Assembly: GCA_938008165.1 (NCBI GenBank)
Contig: CALLLP010000004.1
Coordinates: 62,001 to 126,000 of the forward strand
Reading direction: 5' to 3'
Source: an uncultured Neomegalonema sp.
Lineage (GTDB): Bacteria > Pseudomonadota > Alphaproteobacteria > Rhodobacterales > Rhodobacteraceae
Length of the DNA stretch: 64,000 bases
Shown here: positions 26,223 through 33,544 of the stretch, in pieces
How the letters are laid out: each line of letters begins with the position of its first letter
Numbering within the stretch: the first letter of the stretch is position 1
Position numbers and translations under genes: made by a program
The notes under the pieces: generated by a model
Told to the model about the DNA's origin: nothing
The model's input: only the letters and a program-made list of their open reading frames with translations
Database searches by the model: none

Positions 26223-26801
26223 ATGGATAACCGTGCCTATTTTTATACGTTGAAGACAGCGGCTCGAGCCCGTACCGTGAACGCCCTCAACGCCCGTATA
26301 TCAACGGCTGCAGATCGCCAACGCTGGTCTGGCCTTACTTTATGCTCAATTCTTGGTGAAGAGGTCGGTGATGCCTTGGAGTTTGCAGAAACACGGTGGC
26401 GTAAGTTCTATTCTGATAGCACCCATCCTGGCCTTATAAAGAAATGGCGTGCGCTCACATATGCGCATATTCAGGCTCCTGATCACTTCGATCTTGCAGT
26501 ATGGCAAAATGTTAATGGTGAGCAGGTTCTGGTTGCTCTTGCTCTGGGGAATCCGTCCCATGCCAGAACTCACCTCACTATAAAGTGGGTTGAAAGGTAT
26601 TTCGGGCATAACCACCTATCAGGGCGTGCTTTGATTCCTATTTTGACCTGTGCAGAGGAATATGCGAAACTTTTAGGTTCAGAGCGCGTTTTGATAAAAG
26701 ATCCCGTTGATCCGGGAAAATACACTCGGTATGGCTACGCGCCTTACCGGCATTCAGGTGTGCCGCATGGCGGAAACTACCTTGTTATGGAGTTGTTATG
26801 A
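26223..26801 (+). CDS. putative GNAT-like acetyltransferase in an AT-richer insert
   Basis: About 192 residues. The C-terminal half looks like the acetyl-CoA-binding end of a GNAT fold (LIPILTCAEEYAKLLGSERV, then KDPVDPGKYTRYGYAPYRHS, then NYLVMELL). The N-terminal half has no clear similarity. Base and codon use differ from the neighbours (more A/T, for example codons such as ATA, TTA, AAA), a sign of recent acquisition. The stop overlaps the next start (ATGATGAGC). The pair is bounded by a hairpin over the ribosome site and a terminator, like a phage moron. Substrate unknown. Confidence 0.55.
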   Translation: MDNRAYFYTLKTAARARTVNALNARISTAADRQRWSGLTLCSILGEEVGDALEFAETRWRKFYSDSTHPGLIKKWRALTYAHIQAPDHFDLAVWQNVNGEQVLVALALGNPSHARTHLTIKWVERYFGHNHLSGRALIPILTCAEEYAKLLGSERVLIKDPVDPGKYTRYGYAPYRHSGVPHGGNYLVMELL

Positions 26802-27031
26802 TGAGCGAGAAAACAGAGCAGGTGGTCACTACACCTGATACACAGACGGCAATTGTCGCTGCTTTCGCTCGCCTTAACGAAGTAGCGCCCTCCTCAACAA
26901 TGATTGACCGTATCTCTGAAGAAGATTGGTCTTCCGATACCTTGTGGAACGGAAATGTCGACTGTGGATCAAGTGCGTCTAACCCAGACGAACTTGATAA
27001 CGTTGATCAAGCTGATATAGGGGCCGCATAG
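26798..27031 (+). CDS. small acidic protein paired with the GNAT-like gene
   Basis: A 77-residue acidic protein (starts MMSEKTEQVVTTPDTQTAIV; the C-terminal half is rich in Asp, Asn and Ser, including NPDELDNVDQADIGAA). Its start overlaps the end of the GNAT-like gene by 4 bases, so the two are translationally coupled and likely act together. No family recognised. It could be a partner, inhibitor or substrate of the acetyltransferase-like protein. It shares the AT-richer composition of that gene. Confidence 0.6.
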   Translation: MMSEKTEQVVTTPDTQTAIVAAFARLNEVAPSSTMIDRISEEDWSSDTLWNGNVDCGSSASNPDELDNVDQADIGAA

Positions 27032-27063
27032 CGCTTGCAGTCAAAAAAGTACTTGGAATCTGT

Positions 27064-27097
27064 GAGGCGCTGTAGAAATCAGCGCCTCTTCCTTTTT
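27064..27097 (+). terminator. intrinsic terminator closing the AT-richer insert
   Basis: A perfect 9-bp stem GAGGCGCTG (27064-27072) / CAGCGCCTC (27080-27088) with a 7-base loop is followed by TTCCTTTTT. It lies 33 bases after the small acidic gene and would stop transcription coming from the GTA portal side. Confidence 0.88.
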
Positions 27098-27100
27098 GGC

Positions 27101-27865
27101 TCACCCCACACCCGGCAACCCCAGCTCAGCGCGCCCCGCATCCGTTTTCAGCGAGAAATCGCCGCCGTCATGGTGGCGGGCTGCATCCGTGCATAGCCAC
27201 ACCATTGCCCGTGCCACCCATTCTGGCGGAATATGTGTCTCCCAGTTCATTTCGCTCACCCGGTTGATTCCCGAAGCCTTGATCGCGACCTGCATATCCG
27301 TGGCCACTGTCCCCGGCGATAGCCCCACGACCCGGATTCCCCGTTCCGCCCATTCCAGATGGCCCGCTTTGGTCAGTGACAGCGCCCCGGCCTTGCCCGC
27401 GCAGTAATGCGCCCATCCCTCCAGAACCCCTGTCGCGGCACCGGAGGAGATATTGACGATCACCCCGCCGCCTCGCGCTTTCATCGGGGCATAGGCGGCG
27501 CGCATGCCGTAATATACGCCCTTGAGGTTGACATCGATGGCTTGCCCCCAGCCTTTGGGATCGGAATCTTCCAGCGGTGCGATCGGTTCGATGGTCCCCG
27601 CGTTATTAACCAGAATGTCCAGCCCCCCAAAGGCTGTCACCGCCGTTTCCACAGCCCGTGTCACGGAGTCAAAATCCGCGACATCGCAAGTCACCGCCCG
27701 CGCGTTAGTCCCAAGGTCTGCCGCGATATCCTCGATATCCGCCGAAGACCGCGCCGCGAGCACCACCGTTGCCCCCGCTTCGGCAAAAGCCCTCGCCCCC
27801 GCTGCGCCGATTCCCCGACTTGCCCCGGTAATCAGGGCCGTTTTACCGCTCAGGTCGATGGTCAT
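27101..27865 (-). CDS. SDR family NAD(P)-dependent oxidoreductase
   Basis: A 254-residue classical short-chain dehydrogenase. The cofactor motif TGASRGIGAAGARAFAEAG is at residues about 13-31, NNAG at about 90, the catalytic Ser in IVNISSGAATGVLEG, and YCAGKAG (Y-x3-K) about residue 152. The final segment PEWVARAMVWLCTDAARHHDGGDFSL is the usual SDR C-terminus. GGAGAGGAAG precedes the ATG. It is minus-strand cargo between the GTA portal and protease genes; the substrate cannot be told. Confidence 0.93.
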   Translation of the reverse strand: MTIDLSGKTALITGASRGIGAAGARAFAEAGATVVLAARSSADIEDIAADLGTNARAVTCDVADFDSVTRAVETAVTAFGGLDILVNNAGTIEPIAPLEDSDPKGWGQAIDVNLKGVYYGMRAAYAPMKARGGGVIVNISSGAATGVLEGWAHYCAGKAGALSLTKAGHLEWAERGIRVVGLSPGTVATDMQVAIKASGINRVSEMNWETHIPPEWVARAMVWLCTDAARHHDGGDFSLKTDAGRAELGLPGVG

Positions 27866-28026
27866 GGATGCTTCCTCTCCTATGCCGTGTGTAGACGGGG
27901 TGATCTGGTCCGGCTAACGGCGAGTTCACGTAAACCCGTTGCATTTTAACGCTTCAGTTACCATGTAAGCGCTGCACGCGTTTTCAAGTCAGCTTGATAG
28001 CGCACGACAGATATGGAGAGACGATT

Positions 28027-28881
28027 ATGAGCATGGTATCCACATTGGCCAAGGTTGCTGCGGGCGCTTTGGTTGCGCGCGGCGTTGGCAAGATGGTGCA
28101 GGGTGGCGGCGGCGCGGGCGGTGGCCTTGGCGGAATGCTTGGTGGAATGCTTGGTGGTCAGGGCGGTGCTGGCGGCCTCGGTGGCATGCTCGGCGGTCAG
28201 GGCGGCGCACAGGGTGGTCTGGGCGGCATGCTGGGTGGCATGCTGGGTGGCCAGCAGCAGCCGAATGCCCAGCAGGGTGGCGGTCTTGGCGGCATGATGG
28301 GCGGCGCTGCGGGGGCCGGTGGTCTCGGTGGCTTGCTTGGCGGTATGCTCGCGGGCAAGGGCCAGCAGGGCGGCGGCATCGGTGGTCTGCTCGAAAGCCT
28401 TGGTGGCGGCATGTCCCCCGGTGATGCACAGGGTCAGCCCCCTCAGCCCAATAGCGGCTCCATGGGGTCTGTCCTCAACTCCGCTTTCGAGAATTTCGGT
28501 GAGCCGGAGCAGCCCCCCAGCCCCGCACAGGAAGATCAGGCAAAGCTGTTCCTGCGCGCCATGATCGCGGCGGCCAAGGCTGATGGCAAGATCGACGATC
28601 AGGAAAAGCAGAAAATTCTCGGCGAGCTTGGCGATGTCGATGCCGAGGAAGCCGCGTTCGTCCAGAGCGAACTGGCCGCTCCCCTCGATGTCGACGGGCT
28701 TGTCCGCGATGTTCCAAAAGGCATGGAGCAGCAAGTCTATCTGATGTCTCTCATGGGCATCGATCTCGACAACGCGGCAGAGGCCCGTCACCTTGATGCG
28801 CTGGCCAAGGGAATGGGCATCCCCCCTGAGGTCTGCAATGCCATCCATGACAAGCTTGGCGCGCCGAAGCTCTACACCTGA
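28027..28881 (+). CDS. DUF533 / TerB-like family protein with glycine-rich N-terminal region
   Basis: About 284 residues. Residues 25-135 are a low-complexity Gly/Leu/Met/Gln repeat (GGLGGMLGGMLGGQGG, repeated). The C-terminal 130 residues form an acidic helical domain of the DUF533/TerB-like type (AKLFLRAMIAAAKADGKIDD, ILGELGDVDAEEAAFVQSEL, EARHLDALAKGMGIPPEVC). The equivalent E. coli protein YebE is envelope-associated. A GGAGAG ribosome site lies just before the ATG at 28027. The glycine zipper-like repeat could drive membrane association or self-assembly (inference). GTA relevance is unknown. Confidence 0.82.
   Translation: MSMVSTLAKVAAGALVARGVGKMVQGGGGAGGGLGGMLGGMLGGQGGAGGLGGMLGGQGGAQGGLGGMLGGMLGGQQQPNAQQGGGLGGMMGGAAGAGGLGGLLGGMLAGKGQQGGGIGGLLESLGGGMSPGDAQGQPPQPNSGSMGSVLNSAFENFGEPEQPPSPAQEDQAKLFLRAMIAAAKADGKIDDQEKQKILGELGDVDAEEAAFVQSELAAPLDVDGLVRDVPKGMEQQVYLMSLMGIDLDNAAEARHLDALAKGMGIPPEVCNAIHDKLGAPKLYT
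28100..28395 (+). repeat. coding low-complexity repeat (GGLGGMLGG units)
   Basis: Degenerate repeats of a 21- to 27-base unit encoding GGLGGMLGG and GGQGG variants. They occupy the N-terminal third of the DUF533-family gene. Confidence 0.75.
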
Positions 28882-28896
28882 TCTCTTCGCCAATCC

Positions 28897-28927
28897 CTCT
28901 CCCCCCGTCTTGTTTTTGGGGGGAGAG
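28897..28927 (+). promoter_or_regulatory. strong hairpin between the DUF533 and DUF2161 genes
   Basis: CTCTCCCCCC (28897-28906) pairs perfectly with GGGGGGAGAG (28918-28927) across an 11-base loop containing TGTTTTT. No T-run follows, so it is not a standard intrinsic terminator. The 3' arm overlaps the only purine-rich stretch upstream of the ATG at 28944, so it may modulate translation or stabilise the upstream message. Confidence 0.45.
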
Positions 28928-28943
28928 CCAAATCGGCAATCCC

Positions 28944-29588
28944 ATGCGCGAGACCGATCTCTACGCCCCTGTCAAAGCTCTCCTCGAAGCGCAGGGCTAT
29001 ACCGTCAAGGGCGAAGTCGGCGCGGTGGATGTCGTGGCGGTCCGGGGCGAGGATCCCCCGGTCATCGTCGAGTTGAAGACCGGGTTTTCCCTGTCCCTCA
29101 TTCATCAGGCCATTGCCCGGCAGGCCGTGACCGATGCCGTCTATGTCGCGGTCCCGCGCAAGACAGGCCGCACCGCTTGGCCTGCGCTCAAGAATAACAA
29201 AACCCTCTGTCGCCGCCTCGGTCTCGGTCTTATCACCGTGCGGCCCGAGGATGGGTATATCGAAATCCTCTGCGACCCCGCCCCCTATCGTCCCCGCCAA
29301 AACCTGCGCCGCAAGGCCCGTCTCCTGCGTGAATTCGCCCGTCTCGACGGTGATCCCAATACCGGCGGCTCGACCCGGCGCATGCTCGTCACCGCCTATC
29401 GTCAAGACGCTCTAAAAACCGCCGCTTTCCTCGCCACGAACGGCCCGACAAAGGCAAGCGAGGTGGCCAAAGTAACAGGTGTCGCCAATGCCCGCGCCAT
29501 CATGGCCGATGATCATTATGGTTGGTTCGAGCGGGTCGCGCGTGGCATCTATGACCTGACCGAAGCGGGCAGGGCGGCGGCGGAATAA
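28944..29588 (+). CDS. DUF2161 domain protein, putative PD-(D/E)XK-type nuclease
   Basis: A 214-residue protein. The N-terminal half has the arrangement of a PD-(D/E)XK nuclease: ETDLYAPVKALLEAQGYTVKGEV, then VDVVAVRGEDPPVIVELKTGFS, in which Asp and E-x-K are the expected metal ligands, then a helix with QAIARQAVTDAVYVAVPR. The C-terminal third looks like a winged helix (TKASEVAKVTGVANARAIMADDHYGWFERVARGIYDLTEAG). DUF2161 genes are common in Rhodobacterales, and a biochemical role is not known to me. It is plus-strand cargo between the GTA portal and protease genes. Confidence 0.8.
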   Translation: MRETDLYAPVKALLEAQGYTVKGEVGAVDVVAVRGEDPPVIVELKTGFSLSLIHQAIARQAVTDAVYVAVPRKTGRTAWPALKNNKTLCRRLGLGLITVRPEDGYIEILCDPAPYRPRQNLRRKARLLREFARLDGDPNTGGSTRRMLVTAYRQDALKTAAFLATNGPTKASEVAKVTGVANARAIMADDHYGWFERVARGIYDLTEAGRAAAE

Positions 29589-29590
29589 AG

Positions 29591-30160
29591 CTATCCTGCT
29601 TTCTTCACGAATTGTGTCAGGATGACAATCCGTTGACCGTTCACCCGTCCTTCGATCTGCCCCGCATCCTCCGCCACCAGCGCGATGCTGCGGATTGCCG
29701 TCCCGCGCTTGGCGGTAAATCCCGTCCCCTTGACGTTCAGGTCTTTTGTCAGCGTCACGGTATCGCCCGCTGACAGCTGCGTGCCATGCGTATCGAGATG
29801 AACCGGCCCGTCATCCGTTGCCATCCCGGCTATGGCCATCGCCATCGTCTCTTCGTTCAGAGAGGCGACATCGAGTAAATCCTGCCCCCAGGATTGCTCG
29901 ACCCGGTGCAGCATTCGCCATGCCAGCGCCTGTACGGCGGGTATCTCGCTCCATACCGCATCCCCAAGCAGCCGCCATCCCGGCCCTTCCAGCGCGGCCT
30001 CGCCTTTTGCCCCGAACCGGCAGGCCCCGCAGAGCAGAACCGACGCCTGCGCATCTCCCGCCTCAAACGGTGGCAGAGTCCAGACGGAGACCCGTTCAGC
30101 TCCACCGCATACCTCGCATCCGCCGCCGGAGCGGGTTTTCAGATCGTCCTTCAGTGCCAT
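29591..30160 (-). CDS. PhnA domain-containing protein
   Basis: About 189 residues. The N-terminal part has a zinc-ribbon-like pair CEVCGG...CGAC (GGGCEVCGGAERVSVW, LLCGACRFG). The C-terminal 70 residues are the PhnA/YjdM beta-barrel domain (LSAGDTVTLTKDLNVKGTGF, TAKRGTAIRSIALV, EGRVNGQRIVILTQFVKKAG). AAGGAGG lies about 8 bases before ATG 30160, so this start is preferred over one 9 codons upstream. Despite the name, YjdM-type PhnA proteins are not part of the phosphonate lyase. It is minus-strand cargo, divergent from the GTA protease gene. Confidence 0.88.
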   Translation of the reverse strand: MALKDDLKTRSGGGCEVCGGAERVSVWTLPPFEAGDAQASVLLCGACRFGAKGEAALEGPGWRLLGDAVWSEIPAVQALAWRMLHRVEQSWGQDLLDVASLNEETMAMAIAGMATDDGPVHLDTHGTQLSAGDTVTLTKDLNVKGTGFTAKRGTAIRSIALVAEDAGQIEGRVNGQRIVILTQFVKKAG

Positions 30161-30210
30161 GCCGATCGTCCTCCTTTCGGCCCGCATACACCCTTCCCTC
30201 CAATGGAACC

Positions 30211-30747
30211 ATGCCCATGACCCCTCCCCTTGAAACGAAATTCGCGCCGCTTTCCCTTACCGGCCCCATGGACCAACAGGGCCGCGTTGAAGGCTATGCC
30301 ACGCTTTTTGACGAGCCGGATCGCGGCGGCGACATCGTGGCCCCCGGTGCCTTCGCCAAAAGCCTCAGCAACCGCGCCGCCTCGGTCAAATTTCTCTGGC
30401 AGCATGACCCCGCCCAACCCATCGGTATCTGGGATTCGATCGTCGAGGATGAAAAGGGCCTGCGCGTCCGGGGCCGCCTTCTCACCGCGCTCAAGCGGGG
30501 CGAGGAGGCGGCGACCCTTCTTGCCGCCGGTGCGCTCGATGGTCTGTCTATCGGTTTTCGCACCGTCAAGGCCGAGCGCGCCGGGGCCAATCGTCGCCTG
30601 ACACAGATCGACTTGTGGGAAATCAGCCTCGTCACCTTTCCCATGGCCGAAAGTGCGCGGTTGGCCCCGACCGGCATGCCCGCCCATCAGGATGACGCAG
30701 CCACTCTCGCCGAGGCTATCCGCGCCGCCGCCAGCGCCTTCGCATAG
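30211..30747 (+). CDS. GTA prohead protease (gp4, HK97 family)
   Basis: About 178 residues of the HK97 prohead protease/serine peptidase U35 family that cleaves the capsid N-terminal scaffold. Visible: GRVEGYATLFDEPDRGGDIVAPGAF, the catalytic-site region VKFLWQHDPAQPIG with its His, DGLSIGFRTVKAER containing the Ser of the family's GLSIG motif, and the C-terminal LWEISLVTFPMAESA. ATG 30211 and ATG 30217 are both possible. It is flanked on both sides by cargo, unlike RcGTA, where it adjoins the capsid gene. Confidence 0.92.
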   Translation: MPMTPPLETKFAPLSLTGPMDQQGRVEGYATLFDEPDRGGDIVAPGAFAKSLSNRAASVKFLWQHDPAQPIGIWDSIVEDEKGLRVRGRLLTALKRGEEAATLLAAGALDGLSIGFRTVKAERAGANRRLTQIDLWEISLVTFPMAESARLAPTGMPAHQDDAATLAEAIRAAASAFA

Positions 30748-30797
30748 ACCTGAGAATAACGTGCGCTATCTTCCTTTTTCTGCAAGGGAGATGCCTC

Positions 30798-31196
30798 ATG
30801 GATATCACTATCGCCTGCATCGCGACCATCGTGGTCTTTCTCGGTCTCGATGCCATCTGGCTCAAAGCCTTCATCGGTCCCTTTTTCCGGGATCGCATCG
30901 GCCATCTGATGCGCGAAGACCCGCTTCTCGGCGTTGCGGGCGGTTTTTACCTTATCTACGCCTTGGGCATCGTCTATTTCGCGGTGCTCCCGGCCCTTGA
31001 TGCGGGCTTCGTGACCCCCGCCCTTTTGAATGGCGCGTTCTTGGGCCTTCTCGGATATGGCACCTATGAGGCGACTTCAATGTCGATCATGAAGGACTGG
31101 AAATGGTCCATGTTCATCATCGACATTGCATGGGGCATGGCCGTTAGCGCGGTTGCGGCGGCGGCGGGCTTCTATGCGGTGATGCTGTTCACCTAG
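30798..31196 (+). CDS. DUF2177 family membrane protein
   Basis: A 132-residue integral membrane protein with four predicted helices. The N-terminus ITIACIATIVVFLGLDAIWL, the FYLIYALGIVYFAVLPAL segment and the GYGTYEATSMSIMKDWKWSM motif followed by IDIAWG are characteristic of DUF2177. Function unknown. AAGGGAG lies before the ATG. It sits 50 bases after the GTA protease gene on the same strand. Confidence 0.88.
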   Translation: MDITIACIATIVVFLGLDAIWLKAFIGPFFRDRIGHLMREDPLLGVAGGFYLIYALGIVYFAVLPALDAGFVTPALLNGAFLGLLGYGTYEATSMSIMKDWKWSMFIIDIAWGMAVSAVAAAAGFYAVMLFT

Positions 31197-31228
31197 GGTG
31201 ATCGGCGCATACCCTCAGGCCCCGCCAG

Positions 31229-32344
31229 TCACCCGGTCCGCCGGTCCCCTTCGGCCATAAAAGCCTCGCTCAGCGCCAGATTGTTCTCCACCGTTAACCG
31301 CTGTTCCGCTGGAAGCGCCGTCCCTTCCAGCAATTCCCGGTTCATCGCGATGGCAGCGGCATGATCTCCGATCCAATAGGCCGCTACCGCCGCTTCCATC
31401 GCGGCGCGCCATGTATGGATTTCCTCATCGATAAAGAGGATCAGATCCGCAGGCAGCGGTCGCGCCGCCGCAGGCTGCAAAAACAGCCATGCCCGCGCCC
31501 ATTGCTGCTGTTCGGCATAGAACATCCCGATCGCATAGAGCGGTTCGGCCCGTTGTGGCGTATGCTCATGCGCTTTCAGAAACGCCTCGATGCAGTCCCC
31601 GGCGCTTTCCCCTGTCAGCGCCATGAGATGCGCGGCCTGATACAGCGAGCAGAAAACCTCCTCATCCCATCCGCCCATGGCGGCCCTTCGCCGGTAATGC
31701 CGCAATGCCAGTTCAGGCTCCCCCGCATCGCGATAGGATTGCGCGAGATAAAAGACGTCACGATGGTTTTCGGGGTTTTCCAGCAGCGCTTCTTCCAAAA
31801 TCAGCGCATCGCGCCGATACGTCATCGGGTCTTGCGATCTGGCGCCCTCCCGTGGTGACAGGATCGTCACGCCGTCAAAGTTTTGGCGCTGATAGTCCCG
31901 GCCGCTGACCAGCACTTCATGCACAGCACCTTCCCAGTACCAGTCCAACCCGTCTTTCACGAGGTTCATCACGCGATAATACCGCGCCCCGCGCCGTTTC
32001 TCGATCATCAAGGCATCGCCGGAAAGGCCGCGCCAGTCGAAATCCGGCGCCCAATCGAGCATTTCATCCGCATCGATGGTCAGGATGTAATCGGCCATCC
32101 CGGCGGCCAGTTGGATTGCTTCCGTCCGGTTATGCCCAAAATTCTTCCATACACGTTCGTGCAAGGCTCCGGGCATATCCCCCATGACCTCGCGGATCAG
32201 ATCCTGCGTGCCATCCGTGCTCCCGGTATCGACGATACACCAGGTATCGACGATCGGTTTGACGCTCCTCAGGCATCGTTCGATCACGTGTGTCTCGTTC
32301 TTGACGATCATGTTCAGACAGATCGTCGGCGGCGCACCTTCCAT
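31229..32344 (-). CDS. family 2 glycosyltransferase with C-terminal TPR-like repeats
   Basis: About 371 residues. N-terminal GT-A domain: ICLNMIVKNETHVIERCLRS, the nucleotide-binding CIVDTGSTDGTQDLI and the metal-binding DxD-like YILTIDADEML. The C-terminal 170 residues are paired helices resembling tetratricopeptide repeats (HRDVFYLAQSYRDAGEPELALRHY, PLYAIGMFYAEQQQWARAW). AGGAGG lies 8 bases before ATG 32344, which is preferred over 32350. This two-part architecture is common in SunS/tetratricopeptide glycosyltransferases that modify proteins or glycans; the substrate is unknown. Cargo between GTA protease and capsid genes. Confidence 0.88.
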   Translation of the reverse strand: MEGAPPTICLNMIVKNETHVIERCLRSVKPIVDTWCIVDTGSTDGTQDLIREVMGDMPGALHERVWKNFGHNRTEAIQLAAGMADYILTIDADEMLDWAPDFDWRGLSGDALMIEKRRGARYYRVMNLVKDGLDWYWEGAVHEVLVSGRDYQRQNFDGVTILSPREGARSQDPMTYRRDALILEEALLENPENHRDVFYLAQSYRDAGEPELALRHYRRRAAMGGWDEEVFCSLYQAAHLMALTGESAGDCIEAFLKAHEHTPQRAEPLYAIGMFYAEQQQWARAWLFLQPAAARPLPADLILFIDEEIHTWRAAMEAAVAAYWIGDHAAAIAMNRELLEGTALPAEQRLTVENNLALSEAFMAEGDRRTG

Positions 32345-32494
32345 ACGCATCGCCTCCTCTTGGCAGACAATCTTTCCGTGTTACATTACTGAAACCGAAG
32401 GGTGGGCTTCAATATCCAAAAAAATATTTATGGCGTAAGGGATTCACGATTACCCTTCGCCGCTTTGACGTCTTTGTTATCGAGGCGCCGGATT

Positions 32495-33214
32495 TTAGCG
32501 TGTTTCCGCCCGATGCGCCGCCACCATCTCCGCCATGCTGTTGAATCGCAGATCCACGCTTGGCATTGCACCGGGGTTCATCGTTGCCCCGAATCCCGGC
32601 CTGTCATGCCGCCGAAAGATATGGCAATTGGCCAGCCCATGCCGGTTAGCGGGTCCATGGTCGTGGAACATGCTTTCCGCCGTATGCAGAATATCCCCCT
32701 TGCCTATGCCCAGCCGTTCCAGACTGCGCAGCATATAGTCGAAATTCCGGTCATTCGGTTTGTAAGAACCTGCATCCTCTGCCGTGCAAACCACATGAAA
32801 CGGTCGTCCCAGCTTGTCGTCCGAATGGTCAAAGCTGGCATTATCCACATTCGACAGGACCACCAGCTTGTAATGCGCGCGCAGATAGGCCAGCGAGTCG
32901 CGGCTATCGGCAAAGGCGGGCCAGTTCTTTACCGATGCGCCATAGGTGAGGCAGTCTTCCCACGAGACCGCGACTCCCCATTCCTCTGCCAGCCGTTTAT
33001 AGACCAGCGCGAGGACGTCCGAATACCGCTTTGCCGGGGTTTGCGCCTGTGTGGTGGATTCGTGAAACGCATGGGCTTCCAGAATATCATCCCGCGACAG
33101 CGCACGGGACACCTGCGCCGTCAGCGGTTCTAGCCCTGCGACCATGCCGCTTTCCCAGTCGATCAGCGTTCCGTACACATCGAAGGTCAACGCCTTGTAA
33201 TCCGTCAGTTTCAT
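32495..33214 (-). CDS. haloacid dehalogenase type II-like HAD hydrolase
   Basis: About 239 residues. HAD motif I is LTFDVYGTLIDWESG with nucleophile Asp (about residue 11). Motif II Ser/Thr is in LVVLSNVDNASF, motif III Lys is near SYKPNDRNFDYML, and ILHTAESMFHDHGPANRHGL carries the acidic motif. The sequence matches the L-2-haloacid dehalogenase subfamily, although many members are general phosphatases. GGGAG precedes two adjacent in-frame ATGs (33217 and 33214). It follows the glycosyltransferase gene on the same strand, in the cargo block before the capsid gene. Confidence 0.88.
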   Translation of the reverse strand: MKLTDYKALTFDVYGTLIDWESGMVAGLEPLTAQVSRALSRDDILEAHAFHESTTQAQTPAKRYSDVLALVYKRLAEEWGVAVSWEDCLTYGASVKNWPAFADSRDSLAYLRAHYKLVVLSNVDNASFDHSDDKLGRPFHVVCTAEDAGSYKPNDRNFDYMLRSLERLGIGKGDILHTAESMFHDHGPANRHGLANCHIFRRHDRPGFGATMNPGAMPSVDLRFNSMAEMVAAHRAETR

Positions 33215-33361
33215 CATCCGCTCCCAATTTTTCGCGCGCACCATGCCCCGAATGAAAACCGCAGGCGACCGGAAAAACCGCCCTGTACATCGATTGCGGT
33301 TCCCTCATCACCGCCCCATAAAGAACAGCCGGGAAATTTGTTCCCTTTTCGATCTTTTTCA

Positions 33362-33477
33362 TTGACCGGGCGCTGCGGAAGTGTCATACGAACAAAATGT
33401 GAACAATGCATAGGACGCCTTGTTCTCGATCCAACCGCCATACCTTGCCCCGCAGCATCCGCTGTGGGGCTTTTTTT
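33362..33477 (+). ncRNA. candidate small RNA: promoter-like elements plus terminator without a gene
   Basis: TTGACC (33362-33367) and CATACG (33385-33390), 17 bases apart, are a weak promoter match. About 55 bases further lies a strong plus-strand intrinsic terminator (33447-33477). No plus-strand protein gene ends here: both neighbours are on the minus strand. A transcript of about 80 bases starting near 33397 is therefore possible. Support is structural only. Confidence 0.35.
33447..33477 (+). terminator. orphan intrinsic terminator
   Basis: GCCCCGCAG (33447-33455) pairs with CTGTGGGGC (33462-33470), with one G-U pair and a 6-base loop, followed by seven Ts. It is oriented for plus-strand transcription in a region with no plus-strand gene. 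Confidence 0.85.
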
Positions 33478-33544
33478 GGGCGCATCAGCACGGCAGGGCC
33501 GCCAGAAAGCCCGATGCCCCTAAGGGTCGAAGCGCTTGGACGGT

